NCBI RefSeq assembly: GCF_023657595.1
Contig: NZ_CP098323.1
Span: forward strand, 1,884,001-1,948,000
Direction of reading: 5' to 3'
From: Cytobacillus firmus
Lineage (GTDB): Bacteria > Bacillota > Bacilli > Bacillales > Cytobacillaceae
DNA length: 64,000 bases
Position 1 is the first letter of the stretch, and each line of letters begins with the position of its first letter. The position numbers were made by a program, and so were the translations under genes. Shown here piece by piece: positions 45,198-54,855 of the stretch. Below the pieces are notes generated by a model that did no database searches, was not told the origin of the DNA, and saw only the letters and a list, made by a program, of their open reading frames with translations.

Positions 45198-46589
45198 ATG
45201 GAAACAGCGAGTATGAGCCTCCTGCAGGCTTTAAGAGAGTTTCTTACTGAGCAGCAGGTGACAGAAAATCAGACAGTAAGAGAATTGCATGGCAGGGATG
45301 AATCATACCATATGGAGAGTCTTCCTGACCTGGTTGTTTTTCCGGAAACGGCCCAGCAGGTCAGTGAAATTGTGAAGCTGGCAGACAAATATAAAGTTCC
45401 AATTGTTCCTTTTGGACTGGGATCCAGTCTTGAGGGGCATGTGATACCGTACGAACATGGAATTACGATTGATTTTTCGCTTATGAATAAAGTTCTGGAA
45501 GTACGTGAGAATGACTTTCTTGTTAGGGTACAGCCTGGCGTGACCCGCACACAGCTCAACAAGGAATTGAAAAAGTATGGACTGTTCTTCTCTGTGGATC
45601 CGGGAGCAAATGCTACGCTTGGCGGAATGGCGGCAACGAATGCCAGCGGAACTACTTCTGTGAAATATGGAGTCATGCGTGATCAGGTGCGTGATCTGGA
45701 AGTGGTACTTGCTGATGGGTCGATCATACATACAGGCAATTTAGCTGCTAAATCCTCATCCGGATACCATTTGAATGGATTATTCGTTGGTTCTGAGGGG
45801 ACGCTTGGCTGCTTTACGGAACTGACATTAAGAGTATATGGAATTCCGGAGCATGTGACGGCGGCAAGAGCTTCTTTTCCTTCATTAAACGATGCGGTTG
45901 AAGCGGTTGTTTCCATTTTACAGGCAGGTGTTCCGATTGCCAGGGTTGAGCTTGTCGATGAACCATCCATGAAGCAGGTGAACCTGTTCAGTGAAACGAA
46001 CTATAACGAAAGTCCAACACTCTTTTTGGAGTTTCACGGCAATGAAGCCGGTTTGAAGCAGGATGTCGCGTTCACAAGAGAAATAGTCGAAGACCATCAC
46101 TGTATCGATATTGAATTTGAAACCGATAATGCAGCAAGAAATCGCTTATGGGAGGCCAGGCATAACCTTGCCTATGCCTATATCCATGGCCATCCCGGAA
46201 AGAAAATGATGGTGACGGATGTTTGTTTGCCGATTTCAGAACTTTCTGGCGCTATCAGCCATGCGAGGGAAGCGGTCGATACACTGGGACTTCCTGGAGG
46301 AATCGTCGGACATGTGGGGGACGGAAATTACCATACCCTCCTGATGATTGATATGAGTAATCCCGAAGAGGTGGCAAAAGCAGAAAAGTTCAATGAACAA
46401 ATTGTCCTCTATGCTCTCGAACGGGGCGGTACATGTACGGGTGAGCATGGTGTAGGGGTAGGCAAGCAGAAGTATCAGCAAAAAGAACATGGTCTGGCGC
46501 TTCAGGTTATGGAAAAAATCAAAAATGCCCTGGATCCGGAAAACCTTTTTAATCCAAATAAAATCTTAAAGACAAAAGAAGGAGCGTGA
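45198..46589 (+). CDS. FAD-linked 2-hydroxy-acid dehydrogenase, GlcD-like
   Basis: 463 residues. PCMH-type FAD-binding domain (PIVPFGLGSSLEGHV, VDPGANATLGGMAATNASGTTSVKYG, GSEGTLG) and a C-terminal oxidase domain (GHVGDGNYHTLLM, GTCTGEHGVGVGK, LDPENLFNPNKI). Family members oxidise D-lactate or glycolate. AAGGAG before ATG. The next gene starts 4 bases after its stop, so substrate oxidation and uptake are coupled. Confidence 0.92.
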   Translation: METASMSLLQALREFLTEQQVTENQTVRELHGRDESYHMESLPDLVVFPETAQQVSEIVKLADKYKVPIVPFGLGSSLEGHVIPYEHGITIDFSLMNKVLEVRENDFLVRVQPGVTRTQLNKELKKYGLFFSVDPGANATLGGMAATNASGTTSVKYGVMRDQVRDLEVVLADGSIIHTGNLAAKSSSGYHLNGLFVGSEGTLGCFTELTLRVYGIPEHVTAARASFPSLNDAVEAVVSILQAGVPIARVELVDEPSMKQVNLFSETNYNESPTLFLEFHGNEAGLKQDVAFTREIVEDHHCIDIEFETDNAARNRLWEARHNLAYAYIHGHPGKKMMVTDVCLPISELSGAISHAREAVDTLGLPGGIVGHVGDGNYHTLLMIDMSNPEEVAKAEKFNEQIVLYALERGGTCTGEHGVGVGKQKYQQKEHGLALQVMEKIKNALDPENLFNPNKILKTKEGA

Positions 46590-46593
46590 TGAT

Positions 46594-47568
46594 ATGAAGG
46601 TATTAGAAGCGGTCAGTACCATTGCAGGAAAATATTTTGCTGTGTGGGTTATCTTAACATCGGTTATTGCCTTTATGTTTCCAGACCCATTTTTAGGGTT
46701 GGGAGGCTATATCACCATCCTTCTCGGCGTCGTCATGTTTGGAATGGGGCTTACACTGAAGGCAGTCGATTTTAAAATCATCTTTACGAAACCTCTGCCT
46801 GTGTTAATCGGTGTTTGTGCACAGTTCATTATCATGCCGCTTGTCGCTTTCGTCATTGCGAAACTTTTGAATTTGCCGGCAGAATTGGCAGCGGGACTTG
46901 TTTTGCTCGGATGTGTACCAGGGGGAACGGCCTCTAACGTTATGGTGTATCTGGCAAAGGGAAATGTACCATTGTCCATCGCCATGACTTCCGTTTCAAC
47001 TTTACTGGCGCCAATCATGACACCTCTGATTCTCCTGCTGCTTGCGGGACAGTGGATGCCGGTTGATGCTGTTGCCATGTTTATGTCTATTGTCCAGGTC
47101 ATCATTGTGCCGATTGTTCTCGGATTAGCCATCAAGAAATTCTTCCCCGCAGCCGTGGAAAAAAGTTTAACTGTTTTACCGCTTATTTCGGTAGCGGCTA
47201 TTATCACGATTGTAGCTGCAGTCGTTTCAGGCAATTCGGCAACCATTGCCGCATCAGGTCTTCTGATTTTTACAGCCGTCATGCTCCACAATGGATTCGG
47301 ACTCCTCCTTGGTTACTTTGCAGGAAAAGTGCTTGGTCAGGATGAAGTAAACCGGAGAGCGATTGCTATTGAGGTGGGCATGCAGAACTCAGGTCTTGGC
47401 GTTGCGCTTGCGACCGCACACTTTGGGCCGCTGGCAGCACTGCCAAGCGTTCTGGCTGCTGCCTGGCATAACATTTCAGGGCCGATTCTGGCGACTTATT
47501 GGTCGAAGAAACCTGCTGTTCTACGTGAAGAGGATAAGTCAGTTCGTCCGGTTGAAGTGAAGTTGTAG
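46594..47568 (+). CDS. BASS-family (bile acid:Na+ symporter-type) transporter
   Basis: 324 residues with about ten membrane helices. Family motifs: GVVMFGMGLTLKAVDFK, LVLLGCVPGGTASNVMVYLAKGN, EVGMQNSGLGVALA. BASS proteins carry organic anions, in bacteria and plastids including pyruvate and glycolate. Paired with the hydroxy-acid dehydrogenase, an organic-acid substrate is likely. AAGGAG before the start. Confidence 0.9.
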   Translation: MKVLEAVSTIAGKYFAVWVILTSVIAFMFPDPFLGLGGYITILLGVVMFGMGLTLKAVDFKIIFTKPLPVLIGVCAQFIIMPLVAFVIAKLLNLPAELAAGLVLLGCVPGGTASNVMVYLAKGNVPLSIAMTSVSTLLAPIMTPLILLLLAGQWMPVDAVAMFMSIVQVIIVPIVLGLAIKKFFPAAVEKSLTVLPLISVAAIITIVAAVVSGNSATIAASGLLIFTAVMLHNGFGLLLGYFAGKVLGQDEVNRRAIAIEVGMQNSGLGVALATAHFGPLAALPSVLAAAWHNISGPILATYWSKKPAVLREEDKSVRPVEVKL

Positions 47569-48003
47569 ATAGGAATAAATGGTGCTTTTCCCCTCAGGGA
47601 ACGATCTTGACTGAGGGGACAAAGCGCTTTTTTTCAGTAAAAAAAGGAAACACTAAATCATCCGCTATTTCAGCTGCTCATTCAAAATGGGCAGCTTATT
47701 TTTGCAAATAAATGAAAAACTATTTTGACTTACTGCAAATTCATTAACATTTGTTAATTAAAAAAGAGATGGACCAATTGCAATGTCTCCTCTGGATTTG
47801 AGTTAATATATTATCCATTATTTTTAATATCTAGTTTTTGGATGTAAGACAAAAAATAGTTTAACAACAAAGAAAAACTTTAAATTTATTAAAAACAGGT
47901 TAATTATAATAGGCAAAATGCATGTACAATGTCCTCCCATGATACATATTTATATATTACAAAAGCTTAGAAAAGCTTAAAAACCCTTAGGAGGCGAAGA
48001 AAC
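47569..48003. other. Intergenic stretch with terminator
   Basis: A CCCCTCAG/CTGAGGGG hairpin with downstream T7 lies at about 47590-47635 and ends the glcD-BASS operon. The rest is AT-rich. AGGAGG before TTG 48004 is the only other signal. Confidence 0.6.
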
Positions 48004-48492
48004 TTGAGTATGGAGATGTTAAGTTCAATGGTTGGAAAGACAGTAAAAATTAATAGAAAAGGTCCAGACTCTGTAACTGGAAAAATCCTGAATGTATTTT
48101 CTGATTACTTGGTTTTATGGTCAGAAGGTGATGGATTAGTTTACGTGCGAAGCCAGCACATTAAAAGCTTTACAGAAAGCACAAAACAGGAAACTCTTGA
48201 GAATAGTGAATCCTCTCAAGCTATGGAGTATGTCACAGGTGAAACATTTGAACACTTGGTGCAAAATTTCCAGTATCAGTGGGTGAGAATTAATAGAGGA
48301 GGTCCTGAAAAGCTTGAAGGTGTAGTGGAAAATATGAATGGCGATATCATTACGCTTATTAGTAATGATGAGATTATCCATTTACCAGTGTATCATATCC
48401 GGGGCCTAAGCTATGGGGAAGAGAATTCTCAAAAAGAAGAGAAGGAAGCTGGGCAAGAAGGGAAATCAGAAAAAAAAGAAAGTAAGAAATAA
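48004..48492 (+). CDS. CotB-like spore coat protein
   Basis: 162 residues containing two copies of the CotB/DUF2642-type module: MVGKTVKINRKGPDSVTGKIL ... YVRSQHIKSF and QYQWVRINRGGPEKLEGVV ... LPVYHIRGLSYG. The last closely resembles B. subtilis CotB. The tail is Lys/Glu-rich. The start is TTG 48004, 9 bases behind AGGAGG; ATG 48010 would be too far. First gene of a coat-type cluster. Confidence 0.82.
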   Translation: MSMEMLSSMVGKTVKINRKGPDSVTGKILNVFSDYLVLWSEGDGLVYVRSQHIKSFTESTKQETLENSESSQAMEYVTGETFEHLVQNFQYQWVRINRGGPEKLEGVVENMNGDIITLISNDEIIHLPVYHIRGLSYGEENSQKEEKEAGQEGKSEKKESKK

Positions 48493-48538
48493 CTGCCTAT
48501 GGACCAATGAAAATTATTAAGTAAGGAGAGAAGGAAAA

Positions 48539-49396
48539 ATGGAAAATAGTCAATTCAGATTGGCTTTAAATAACTTAATTGGTTTCAAAGTTAAACTGTA
48601 TACAACTGAGGGAAGCACAATTCAAGGTTTGCTGACTGGCATTCAAGACGATTATGTAGAAATGGCATCAGAAGGGAATGTTCCGGTCTATTACAAACTC
48701 AAAAATATTAAAGGGATTTCCAAAAGTACAAAAGTCTATAAAAAGAACATTGCTGCACCTAGTGATTATGGGGTTGCACCAATGAATACAGAACGTCCCA
48801 ACCTTTTAACTGATGCATTAAGCCAGTTAAAACATCAATGGGTTTCTATCAATGGACAAAATGAATTTTCAGGCATCTTAAGCAAAATAGTGGATGACTG
48901 TGCAGTTTTAATCAAAAAGGATGAACAGATTATTTTCAATACATTACACATCAATACTTTTAACAAACAAGGAGCACTTACATCTTCAGATGAAAATAAG
49001 CAAAAAAATAACAGTAATGGGGATACAAAGAATTCAGAAAGCAATAAAGATACAAATAAAGATGCTAATAAAGATTCAAGTGCTTCAAATAATGCTGACA
49101 CATCAAATGACCGCAATGGAAGCAAAGATCAAGGAAGAGAAACAACAAAAATGCATAGCTATTCGATTTTCGGATCCAATACAGATAATTTTCGCTCTCG
49201 AGAAAGAGGAGAAAAAACACAGAGTCCTGATTATTCGATTTTCGGATCAAATAAAGATTATTCTATATTCGGATCAAATACAGATAATTTTCGCTCTCGA
49301 GAAAGAGGAGAAAAAACACAGAGTCCTGATTATTCGATTTTCGGTTCAAATGCATCTCATGAAAGTGGAGAAAAAAGAAAAGCAAGCAAAAAATGA
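48539..49396 (+). CDS. CotB-like spore coat protein with repetitive tail
   Basis: 285 residues. Two DUF2642-like modules (FKVKLYTTEGSTIQGLLTGI; HQWVSINGQNEFSGILSKIV), then an Asn/Asp/Lys/Ser-rich linker (about 150-200). The tail contains YSIFGSN units and two 33-residue repeats with SRERGEKTQSPD. CotB of B. subtilis likewise ends in a Ser/Lys/Arg-rich repeat tail. AAGGAG before ATG. Confidence 0.8.
   Translation: MENSQFRLALNNLIGFKVKLYTTEGSTIQGLLTGIQDDYVEMASEGNVPVYYKLKNIKGISKSTKVYKKNIAAPSDYGVAPMNTERPNLLTDALSQLKHQWVSINGQNEFSGILSKIVDDCAVLIKKDEQIIFNTLHINTFNKQGALTSSDENKQKNNSNGDTKNSESNKDTNKDANKDSSASNNADTSNDRNGSKDQGRETTKMHSYSIFGSNTDNFRSRERGEKTQSPDYSIFGSNKDYSIFGSNTDNFRSRERGEKTQSPDYSIFGSNASHESGEKRKASKK
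49169..49344 (+). repeat. 99-bp coding tandem repeat
   Basis: 49169-49245 recurs at 49268-49344 with a single base difference. The period is 99 bp (33 codons), in frame. Confidence 0.85.
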
Positions 49397-49453
49397 GCCT
49401 GGTTTTAGGTGAGTCTAATTGCATGAACAATTAAAATGAAAGGAGGATAATTC

Positions 49454-49621
49454 ATGTTTAATATGTTTCTCTATTTCTCCCTAATTGGCACATTATTTTA
49501 TTACTTTTTTCTCAAGCCTCCTTTTAAAATCAAACAGGAAACAGAGAAGGGATTGGTTGATGCAAAAGTACCTCACACAGCCCTTCTCCCTCGAAGCGAG
49601 GCGGGAAAAATAAATGGGTAG
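49454..49621 (+). CDS. Small membrane protein, 55 residues
   Basis: One N-terminal membrane helix (MFNMFLYFSLIGTLFYYFFL) and a short polar tail. AGGAGG stands 7 bases before ATG, the best initiation site in the cluster. Its stop overlaps the start of the next gene by 8 bases, so translation is probably coupled. Not recognised; a small subunit or leader for the permease is possible. Confidence 0.65.
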   Translation: MFNMFLYFSLIGTLFYYFFLKPPFKIKQETEKGLVDAKVPHTALLPRSEAGKING

Positions 49622-50969
49622 CTCAGAAGTTTTGCTTATGATAATTATCTTTTCACTGACAATAATATTTATGTTGTGGAGACCTTTTGGCATTAATGAA
49701 ACGATACCCACTACCATAGGAGCAGCTATCACTTTACTAATAGGGATTGTGCCCCTAACAGACATTCTAGCTATTTTTAATATTGTAAGTGGTGCATCCT
49801 TAACCATTATCTCAACCATAATGATGTCAATCGTGTTAGAAAGTATTGGTTTTTTTAAATGGATAGCAATAAATATAGTTTCCCGATCCAGAGGTTCTGG
49901 ATTGAAGCTATTCCTTTACATTATGGTATTATGCTTTTTAATGACCATGTTTTTTAACAACGATGGCAGCATCCTTATTACCACACCCATTATTATTCAC
50001 GTTGTTACTCTACTGAAACTCAAACCGCACCAAAAGTTCCCATATTTAATTTCTGGAGCACTTATTGCTACGGCTGCAAGTGCTCCCATTGCAGTAAGTA
50101 ATATTTCGAACTTAATTGCCTTAAAAATTGTTGGTTTAAGCCTTAATAGTTATATTGAAATGATGTTCGTACCATCCATGATTGGAATCTTTACCTTGGG
50201 ACTATTACTTTACCTTTATTTTAGAAGAGATCTTCCCAAAAAAGTACTAAATACTTCTTTGAAATTGGACAAAACCTCTTCTGCATTTTTATATAGCCAC
50301 CCTCTCGATCAATCAGCCTGGCATAAAAACATTGATTGGTGGATGTTCAAGGTTAGTTTGTTCATAGTAGTCCTTACAAGGATATGCTTTTTTGTTCTTT
50401 CGTCATACGGAATTCCGCTTGAATGGATTGGATTAACCGGCGCATTTGTACTAATCTTAATCAGGTGGTATAGAAATGGAATTGGCATGAAGGATATCAT
50501 TATAAAAACCCCTTGGCACATCCTTCTATTTGCATTCAATATGTACGTCCTCGTTTACGGTTTGAAAAATGTAGGGATAAATGATTTTCTTATTCTACAT
50601 TTACAAGATTATATTCACAGAGATCCTTTATATGCCAGTTTTATAATGGGTTCACTGCTTACAGTTATGTCCAACCTTTTTAATAATCTTCCTGCGGTTA
50701 TGATTGGAACAATTGCTATTACAGAAATGGGTTTGGAAACATACCTGCTGCAGATTGCATATCTCGCTAATGTAATTGGAAGTGATATAGGTGCACTTTT
50801 AACGCCAGTAGGCACTCTAGCTACTTTAATCTGGTTTCATATCTTAAAAAGCCACTCTATCAAAGTTACATGGGCACAATATCTAAAAGTGACTTTAATG
50901 GTTATTCCCTTTTCCCTGTTAATAAGTATCCTTGCTCTTTATTTATGGATCACATGGCTTTTTGTATAG
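49614..50969 (+). CDS. ArsB/NhaD-superfamily permease (YdfA-like)
   Basis: 451 residues with 10-12 membrane helices. Ion-transporter superfamily features: MFFNNDGSILITTPIIIHV, AATAASAPIAVSNISNLIAL, and a second half with NLFNNLPAVMIGTIAI and IGSDIGALLTPVGTLATLIW. This resembles arsenite-efflux-type permeases. No ars regulator or reductase adjoins; the neighbours are coat-type genes, so the ion is uncertain. Confidence 0.85.
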   Translation: MGSSEVLLMIIIFSLTIIFMLWRPFGINETIPTTIGAAITLLIGIVPLTDILAIFNIVSGASLTIISTIMMSIVLESIGFFKWIAINIVSRSRGSGLKLFLYIMVLCFLMTMFFNNDGSILITTPIIIHVVTLLKLKPHQKFPYLISGALIATAASAPIAVSNISNLIALKIVGLSLNSYIEMMFVPSMIGIFTLGLLLYLYFRRDLPKKVLNTSLKLDKTSSAFLYSHPLDQSAWHKNIDWWMFKVSLFIVVLTRICFFVLSSYGIPLEWIGLTGAFVLILIRWYRNGIGMKDIIIKTPWHILLFAFNMYVLVYGLKNVGINDFLILHLQDYIHRDPLYASFIMGSLLTVMSNLFNNLPAVMIGTIAITEMGLETYLLQIAYLANVIGSDIGALLTPVGTLATLIWFHILKSHSIKVTWAQYLKVTLMVIPFSLLISILALYLWITWLFV

Positions 50970-50984
50970 AAAGGTGGTGCTTTT

Positions 50985-51659
50985 TTGAAAAAATTATTAA
51001 GCAATTCCATAGGAGAAAAATTAAAGTTAAAAATATCGGGAAAAAAAGCAGTGACAGGTATACTAATCGACATTGGAAGCGATATCCTTGTGTTGTTTGA
51101 CGGGAAAGATTATTTATATATTCCAACTGCCCATGTCCATGATATGCATGTTCTTGAAACGAATGAAATAACAATTAACCCGCCAAATGAATCGCCAAAT
51201 TTTGAACATCAAGATTCGCTATCTTTACGAAAAATATTGAATTCATCCAAAGGAATGTTCATTGAAATTTATACATCCGGCAACCAGGCTCTTCACGGAT
51301 ATGTTACCAGCATAATGAATAATTATTTCGTGTTTTATTCCCCTGTTTATAAAACAATGCTTATTTCTCTATATCATTTAAAATGGCTAATACCTTATGT
51401 TTCTGACCTGAGACCTTATGGGCTCGGCAATGAAAAGCTCCCGTTAATTCCAGCCAATATTTCATTAGCAAGATCCTTAGAGGTCCAAATTGAAAAGATG
51501 GCTGGGGAATTAATTATTATTAATTTAGGCGAGTATTACCAATCAATTGGGAAAGTGGCCAGCCTGGAAAATAATTTCATCGAACTTGTGACTGCTAAAC
51601 AGGACAATATCTTTATAAATATGCAGCATGTTAAAACGATTCATTTTGCAAATAAATAA
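50985..51659 (+). CDS. DUF2642/CotB-like protein
   Basis: 224 residues with three weak DUF2642-type modules: KLKLKISGKKAVTGILIDIGSD, FIEIYTSGNQALHGYVTS, QIEKMAGELIIINLGEYYQSIGKVAS, each ending in a histidine-containing strand (TAHVHDMHV, LYHLKWL, MQHVKTI). It starts with TTG 15 bases after the permease, AGGTGG upstream. Probably co-expressed with the coat-type genes. Confidence 0.7.
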   Translation: MKKLLSNSIGEKLKLKISGKKAVTGILIDIGSDILVLFDGKDYLYIPTAHVHDMHVLETNEITINPPNESPNFEHQDSLSLRKILNSSKGMFIEIYTSGNQALHGYVTSIMNNYFVFYSPVYKTMLISLYHLKWLIPYVSDLRPYGLGNEKLPLIPANISLARSLEVQIEKMAGELIIINLGEYYQSIGKVASLENNFIELVTAKQDNIFINMQHVKTIHFANK

Positions 51660-52211
51660 GCTACAGAAGATGACTTCCTTCCCTCTTGCAGCTATATATC
51701 TCAGTAATAAGATAAGTAAACTTAAGTTTTTATTAAAATAAAACTGGCAAACTTAGAAAGAGGGAAGGGACCATTAAACTGTGTATTATGCTGTTTTGTT
51801 AGATAGCCCAGACATATTCAAAAAGGTGTTAGATTGATTGCTTAAGCAGTTTATTGCCTGTACTCATTTGAATACATCTTTTTTGACCAGGGCTTCTTCT
51901 TTAATAACCCTGCCTTAATAGTAAAAATTGTTCCTGCTCTTTAGGTACGCCCCCGATTATAGAATATATTAGTACTTTTCTCACCTTCAATCTAGATATG
52001 ATCCATTGCTGGAATACCCCTGTTTATATTAAACTACTGCCTTCTAGAGTTGATAAAACACCATTATTTACTTCATATGATTATTTTTAACTTCTCTATC
52101 ATTCATAGACAGAAGTATATACGGTTCAATCATTAGAATCATATATTGGTTAGAAAGTAATAGATAATTTGCACTGCTGAAATAAATGACTCAAAGAAAG
52201 GAGTGGTAAAA
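51660..52211. other. Gene-free stretch, 552 bp
   Basis: A perfect 11-bp inverted repeat, CCTTCCCTCTT at 51677 and AAGAGGGAAGG at 51758, encloses about 70 bases. Otherwise I see no gene or clear signal until AAAGGAG at 52197. Confidence 0.5.
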
Positions 52212-53480
52212 ATGTTTAATGGGACAAGGCCCTTTTCCATTTCCATATTAGGGAGTTGTGGAGGTGTTGCAAAAGCGGTATTAGCCATTCTAAATCAATC
52301 CGCCGAAGATAAAAGTGACCCTATATACCCTATAATCAGCAAATCCCAGCTTCATCTAATTGATATCAAACAAAAGGATAAAGAGTATTACGATCAATTA
52401 TTCCCCAACCTTGCGGATAAAATTAACATTTACCAGCTTGATCTCATGGATGTAAGCAACTTTATGGAACATTTAAAAAAGACAAAAACGAAGGTAGTCA
52501 TTGATGTATCCTGGGCAGATACAAACGAGATGATGAATTGCTGCAGCAAATTAGGTGTATTTTATATCAATTCAGCCTTGGAGAATACGAAGGTCGATGA
52601 GGATGATAGTCTATATGGTTTCCCACTCACCGAGCGATATATTAGATTTGAAGATAGCAAAAAAAATCTCACCAATATGAAGGCGATTGTTGGCTCTGGT
52701 ATGAATCCTGGTGTGGTACAATGGATGGCGTTAAAACTGATGAAGGAAGATCCGGTCCAAAAGCCCATAGCGTGCTATATTGTGGAGCATGATAATTCCT
52801 TTTTTAAAGATAAAAAATTAATCCAACCTAACACTATCTATACTTCCTGGTCTGTGGAATGCTTCTTGGATGAAGCGATATTAAGCTATCCCATGTTTGC
52901 CCATCATCATTTGCTGCATTATTTTTATGAAGATGTATATGCCATGGAGTTTAAGGTAAGGTTAGGCGAAAAAGAATTTTACGGTTGTCTGATGCCACAT
53001 GAAGAAGTAATAACTTTAGGTGAATTATTTGATATAGAATTTGGGTTTATTTATCGTGTCAATGAATATACAACGGAATTAATCAGGAATAATTTGGCGA
53101 ATGTAGACAACCTATGGGGTTGGAATCAAAGGTTGATTGATCCGGATGCAGGTGAGGTTGAAGGTGAAGACCTTGTTGGTGTGCTTTTGGTTTATGAGGA
53201 TAAGGAAAAGTTTATGTATAACGTAATGAAAAGCAATGAAATTTATCCGAAGTTCAAAACAAATGCAACATACTTCCAGGTTGCTTGCGGCATTTATGCT
53301 GCCATTGCGACGTTGACCCTGGATGATCTTCCTATGGGCATCTATTATGTAGATGAGCTTTTACTCAATACTGAAAGCAAATACGGAGAATATTTAACCT
53401 ATTATATGACTGACTTTGTCACGGGAGAAAATAAAGGCTCCGATGGAATGCTGCATCAAAGACTTAAATGGATTGAATAG
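52212..53480 (+). CDS. Homospermidine synthase-like / saccharopine dehydrogenase-family protein
   Basis: 422 residues. An N-terminal Rossmann NAD(P) domain (SISILGSCGGVAKAVLAIL) and KVVIDVSWADTNEMMNCC are followed by GSGMNPGVVQWMALKLM, as in bacterial homospermidine synthases. It would act on polyamines with NAD. Start ATG 52212 has AAAGGAG 8 bases upstream; the GTG at 52203 overlaps that site. It precedes two broken genes of carboxyspermidine-type synthesis on the same strand. Confidence 0.72.
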   Translation: MFNGTRPFSISILGSCGGVAKAVLAILNQSAEDKSDPIYPIISKSQLHLIDIKQKDKEYYDQLFPNLADKINIYQLDLMDVSNFMEHLKKTKTKVVIDVSWADTNEMMNCCSKLGVFYINSALENTKVDEDDSLYGFPLTERYIRFEDSKKNLTNMKAIVGSGMNPGVVQWMALKLMKEDPVQKPIACYIVEHDNSFFKDKKLIQPNTIYTSWSVECFLDEAILSYPMFAHHHLLHYFYEDVYAMEFKVRLGEKEFYGCLMPHEEVITLGELFDIEFGFIYRVNEYTTELIRNNLANVDNLWGWNQRLIDPDAGEVEGEDLVGVLLVYEDKEKFMYNVMKSNEIYPKFKTNATYFQVACGIYAAIATLTLDDLPMGIYYVDELLLNTESKYGEYLTYYMTDFVTGENKGSDGMLHQRLKWIE

Positions 53481-53603
53481 CAGATATTAATGTGCAATGA
53501 CACCACATCAATTAGCAATCTAATTTGCAGAGGAATCGCTGGTTAGTTTGTTATCGGCTTCTCTCTTTCATTTGAAAAATCTATTAAGATAGGAGATTAG
53601 AAA

Positions 53604-54855
53604 ATGGGTAAAGCACTTATTATTGGCTGTGGTGGAGTAGCATCAGCAGCCATCCATAAATGCTGCCAAAACAGTGATATATTTGAAGAGATTTGTATCG
53701 CAAGCCGTACAAAATCAAAATGTGATGAATTAAGGGATAAACTAAAAGGTGGAAAAACGAAAATTAAAACAGCTCAGGTTGATGCAGACAATGTGTACGA
53801 GCTAATCGCGCTAATAGAAGAATTTAATCCAGATATTGTAATGAACTTAGCTTTACCTTATCAAGATTTAACCATCATGGATGCTTGTCTGGCAACAAAA
53901 ACGGACTACCTGGATACAGCAAACTACGAGCCGGAGAATACAGCAAAAATTTGAATATAATTGGCAATGGGAATATCACGAACGATTTGAAAAAGCTGGT
54001 ATAACAGCTCTTTTAGGAAGCGGATTTGACCCGGGTGTAACTGGTGTTTTCTCTGCTTTTGCCCTCAAACATCATTTTGATGAAATTGAATATATTGATA
54101 TTCTAGACTGTAATGCAGGTGATCACGGTTATCCGTTTGCAACAAATTTCAATCCAGAAATCAATATCCGGGAGGTCTCTGCTAAAGGGAGATATTGGGA
54201 GAATGGAAATTGGATTGAAACAGAGCCAATGGAAATAAAATGCATTTATAGCTTCCCTGAAATTGGCGAGAAAGAAATGTATTTGCTGTACCACGAAGAA
54301 CTTGAGTCACTTGCAAAAAACATTCAGGGACTTAAACGCATCCGCTTCTTCATGACGTTTGGCCAAAGTTATCTTACTCATCTCAAATGCCTTGAAAACG
54401 TTGGAATGACAGGTATTGAACCAATCGAATTTGAAGGAAAACAAATCATCCCACTTAAATTCTTAAAAGCTGTATTACCAGATCCTGCTTCACTTGGTCC
54501 ACGTACAGTCGGTAAAAAAAATATTGGATGTATTTTTCAAGGGAAAAAGGAAGGAAAAGATAAAACGTATTATGTTTATAACGTTTGTGACCATCAAGAA
54601 TGCTATAAAGAAGTGGGTTCTCAAGCAATCTCGTACACAACAGGAGTTCCTGCGATGATTGGTGCAATGATGCTTATGACTGGAAAATGGAATAAGCCAG
54701 GTGTATTTAATATTGAAGAATTTGATCCGGATCCATTCATGGAAGCATTAAACAAATGGGGACTTCCGTGGAAAGAGGACTTTAACCCAGTCATTGTGGA
54801 CTCTGAGCCTCTAAAACGCTTAGAGCCGCAGAAAGACGGAAATTATGAGGTTTGA
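53604..54855 (+). pseudogene. Carboxy(nor)spermidine dehydrogenase, frameshifted
   Basis: Frame one (53604-53954) gives the Rossmann start LIIGCGGVASAAIHKCCQN and ends YLDTANYEPENTAKI-stop. The remainder resumes at KFEYNWQWEYHERFEKAGI in the next frame and runs to 54855 (GSGFDPGVTGVFSAFALKHHFDEIEYIDI; LGPRTVGKKNIGC). One extra A in the A5 run near 53950 explains the shift; removing it yields an uninterrupted enzyme of about 416 residues. A genuine mutation or a homopolymer sequencing error are both possible. It overlaps the next gene by 11 bases. Confidence 0.85.

Noticed and set aside
46707..47291. 194-residue minus-strand frame inside the BASS transporter gene
   Set aside because: A long antisense shadow of a membrane-protein gene with no ribosome binding site or family resemblance.
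48921..49412. 163-residue open frame overlapping the second CotB-like gene
   Set aside because: It is a shadow frame of low-complexity, repeat-containing DNA, with no initiation site of its own.
49614..50969. Calling the permease a dedicated arsenite pump
   Set aside because: No arsR, arsC or arsenic-related gene adjoins; only the superfamily can be supported.
53940..53970. UGA at the break of the dehydrogenase gene read as selenocysteine, given selC in the same window
   Set aside because: An in-frame TAA follows two codons later and the protein resumes in a different frame, so readthrough would not restore it.
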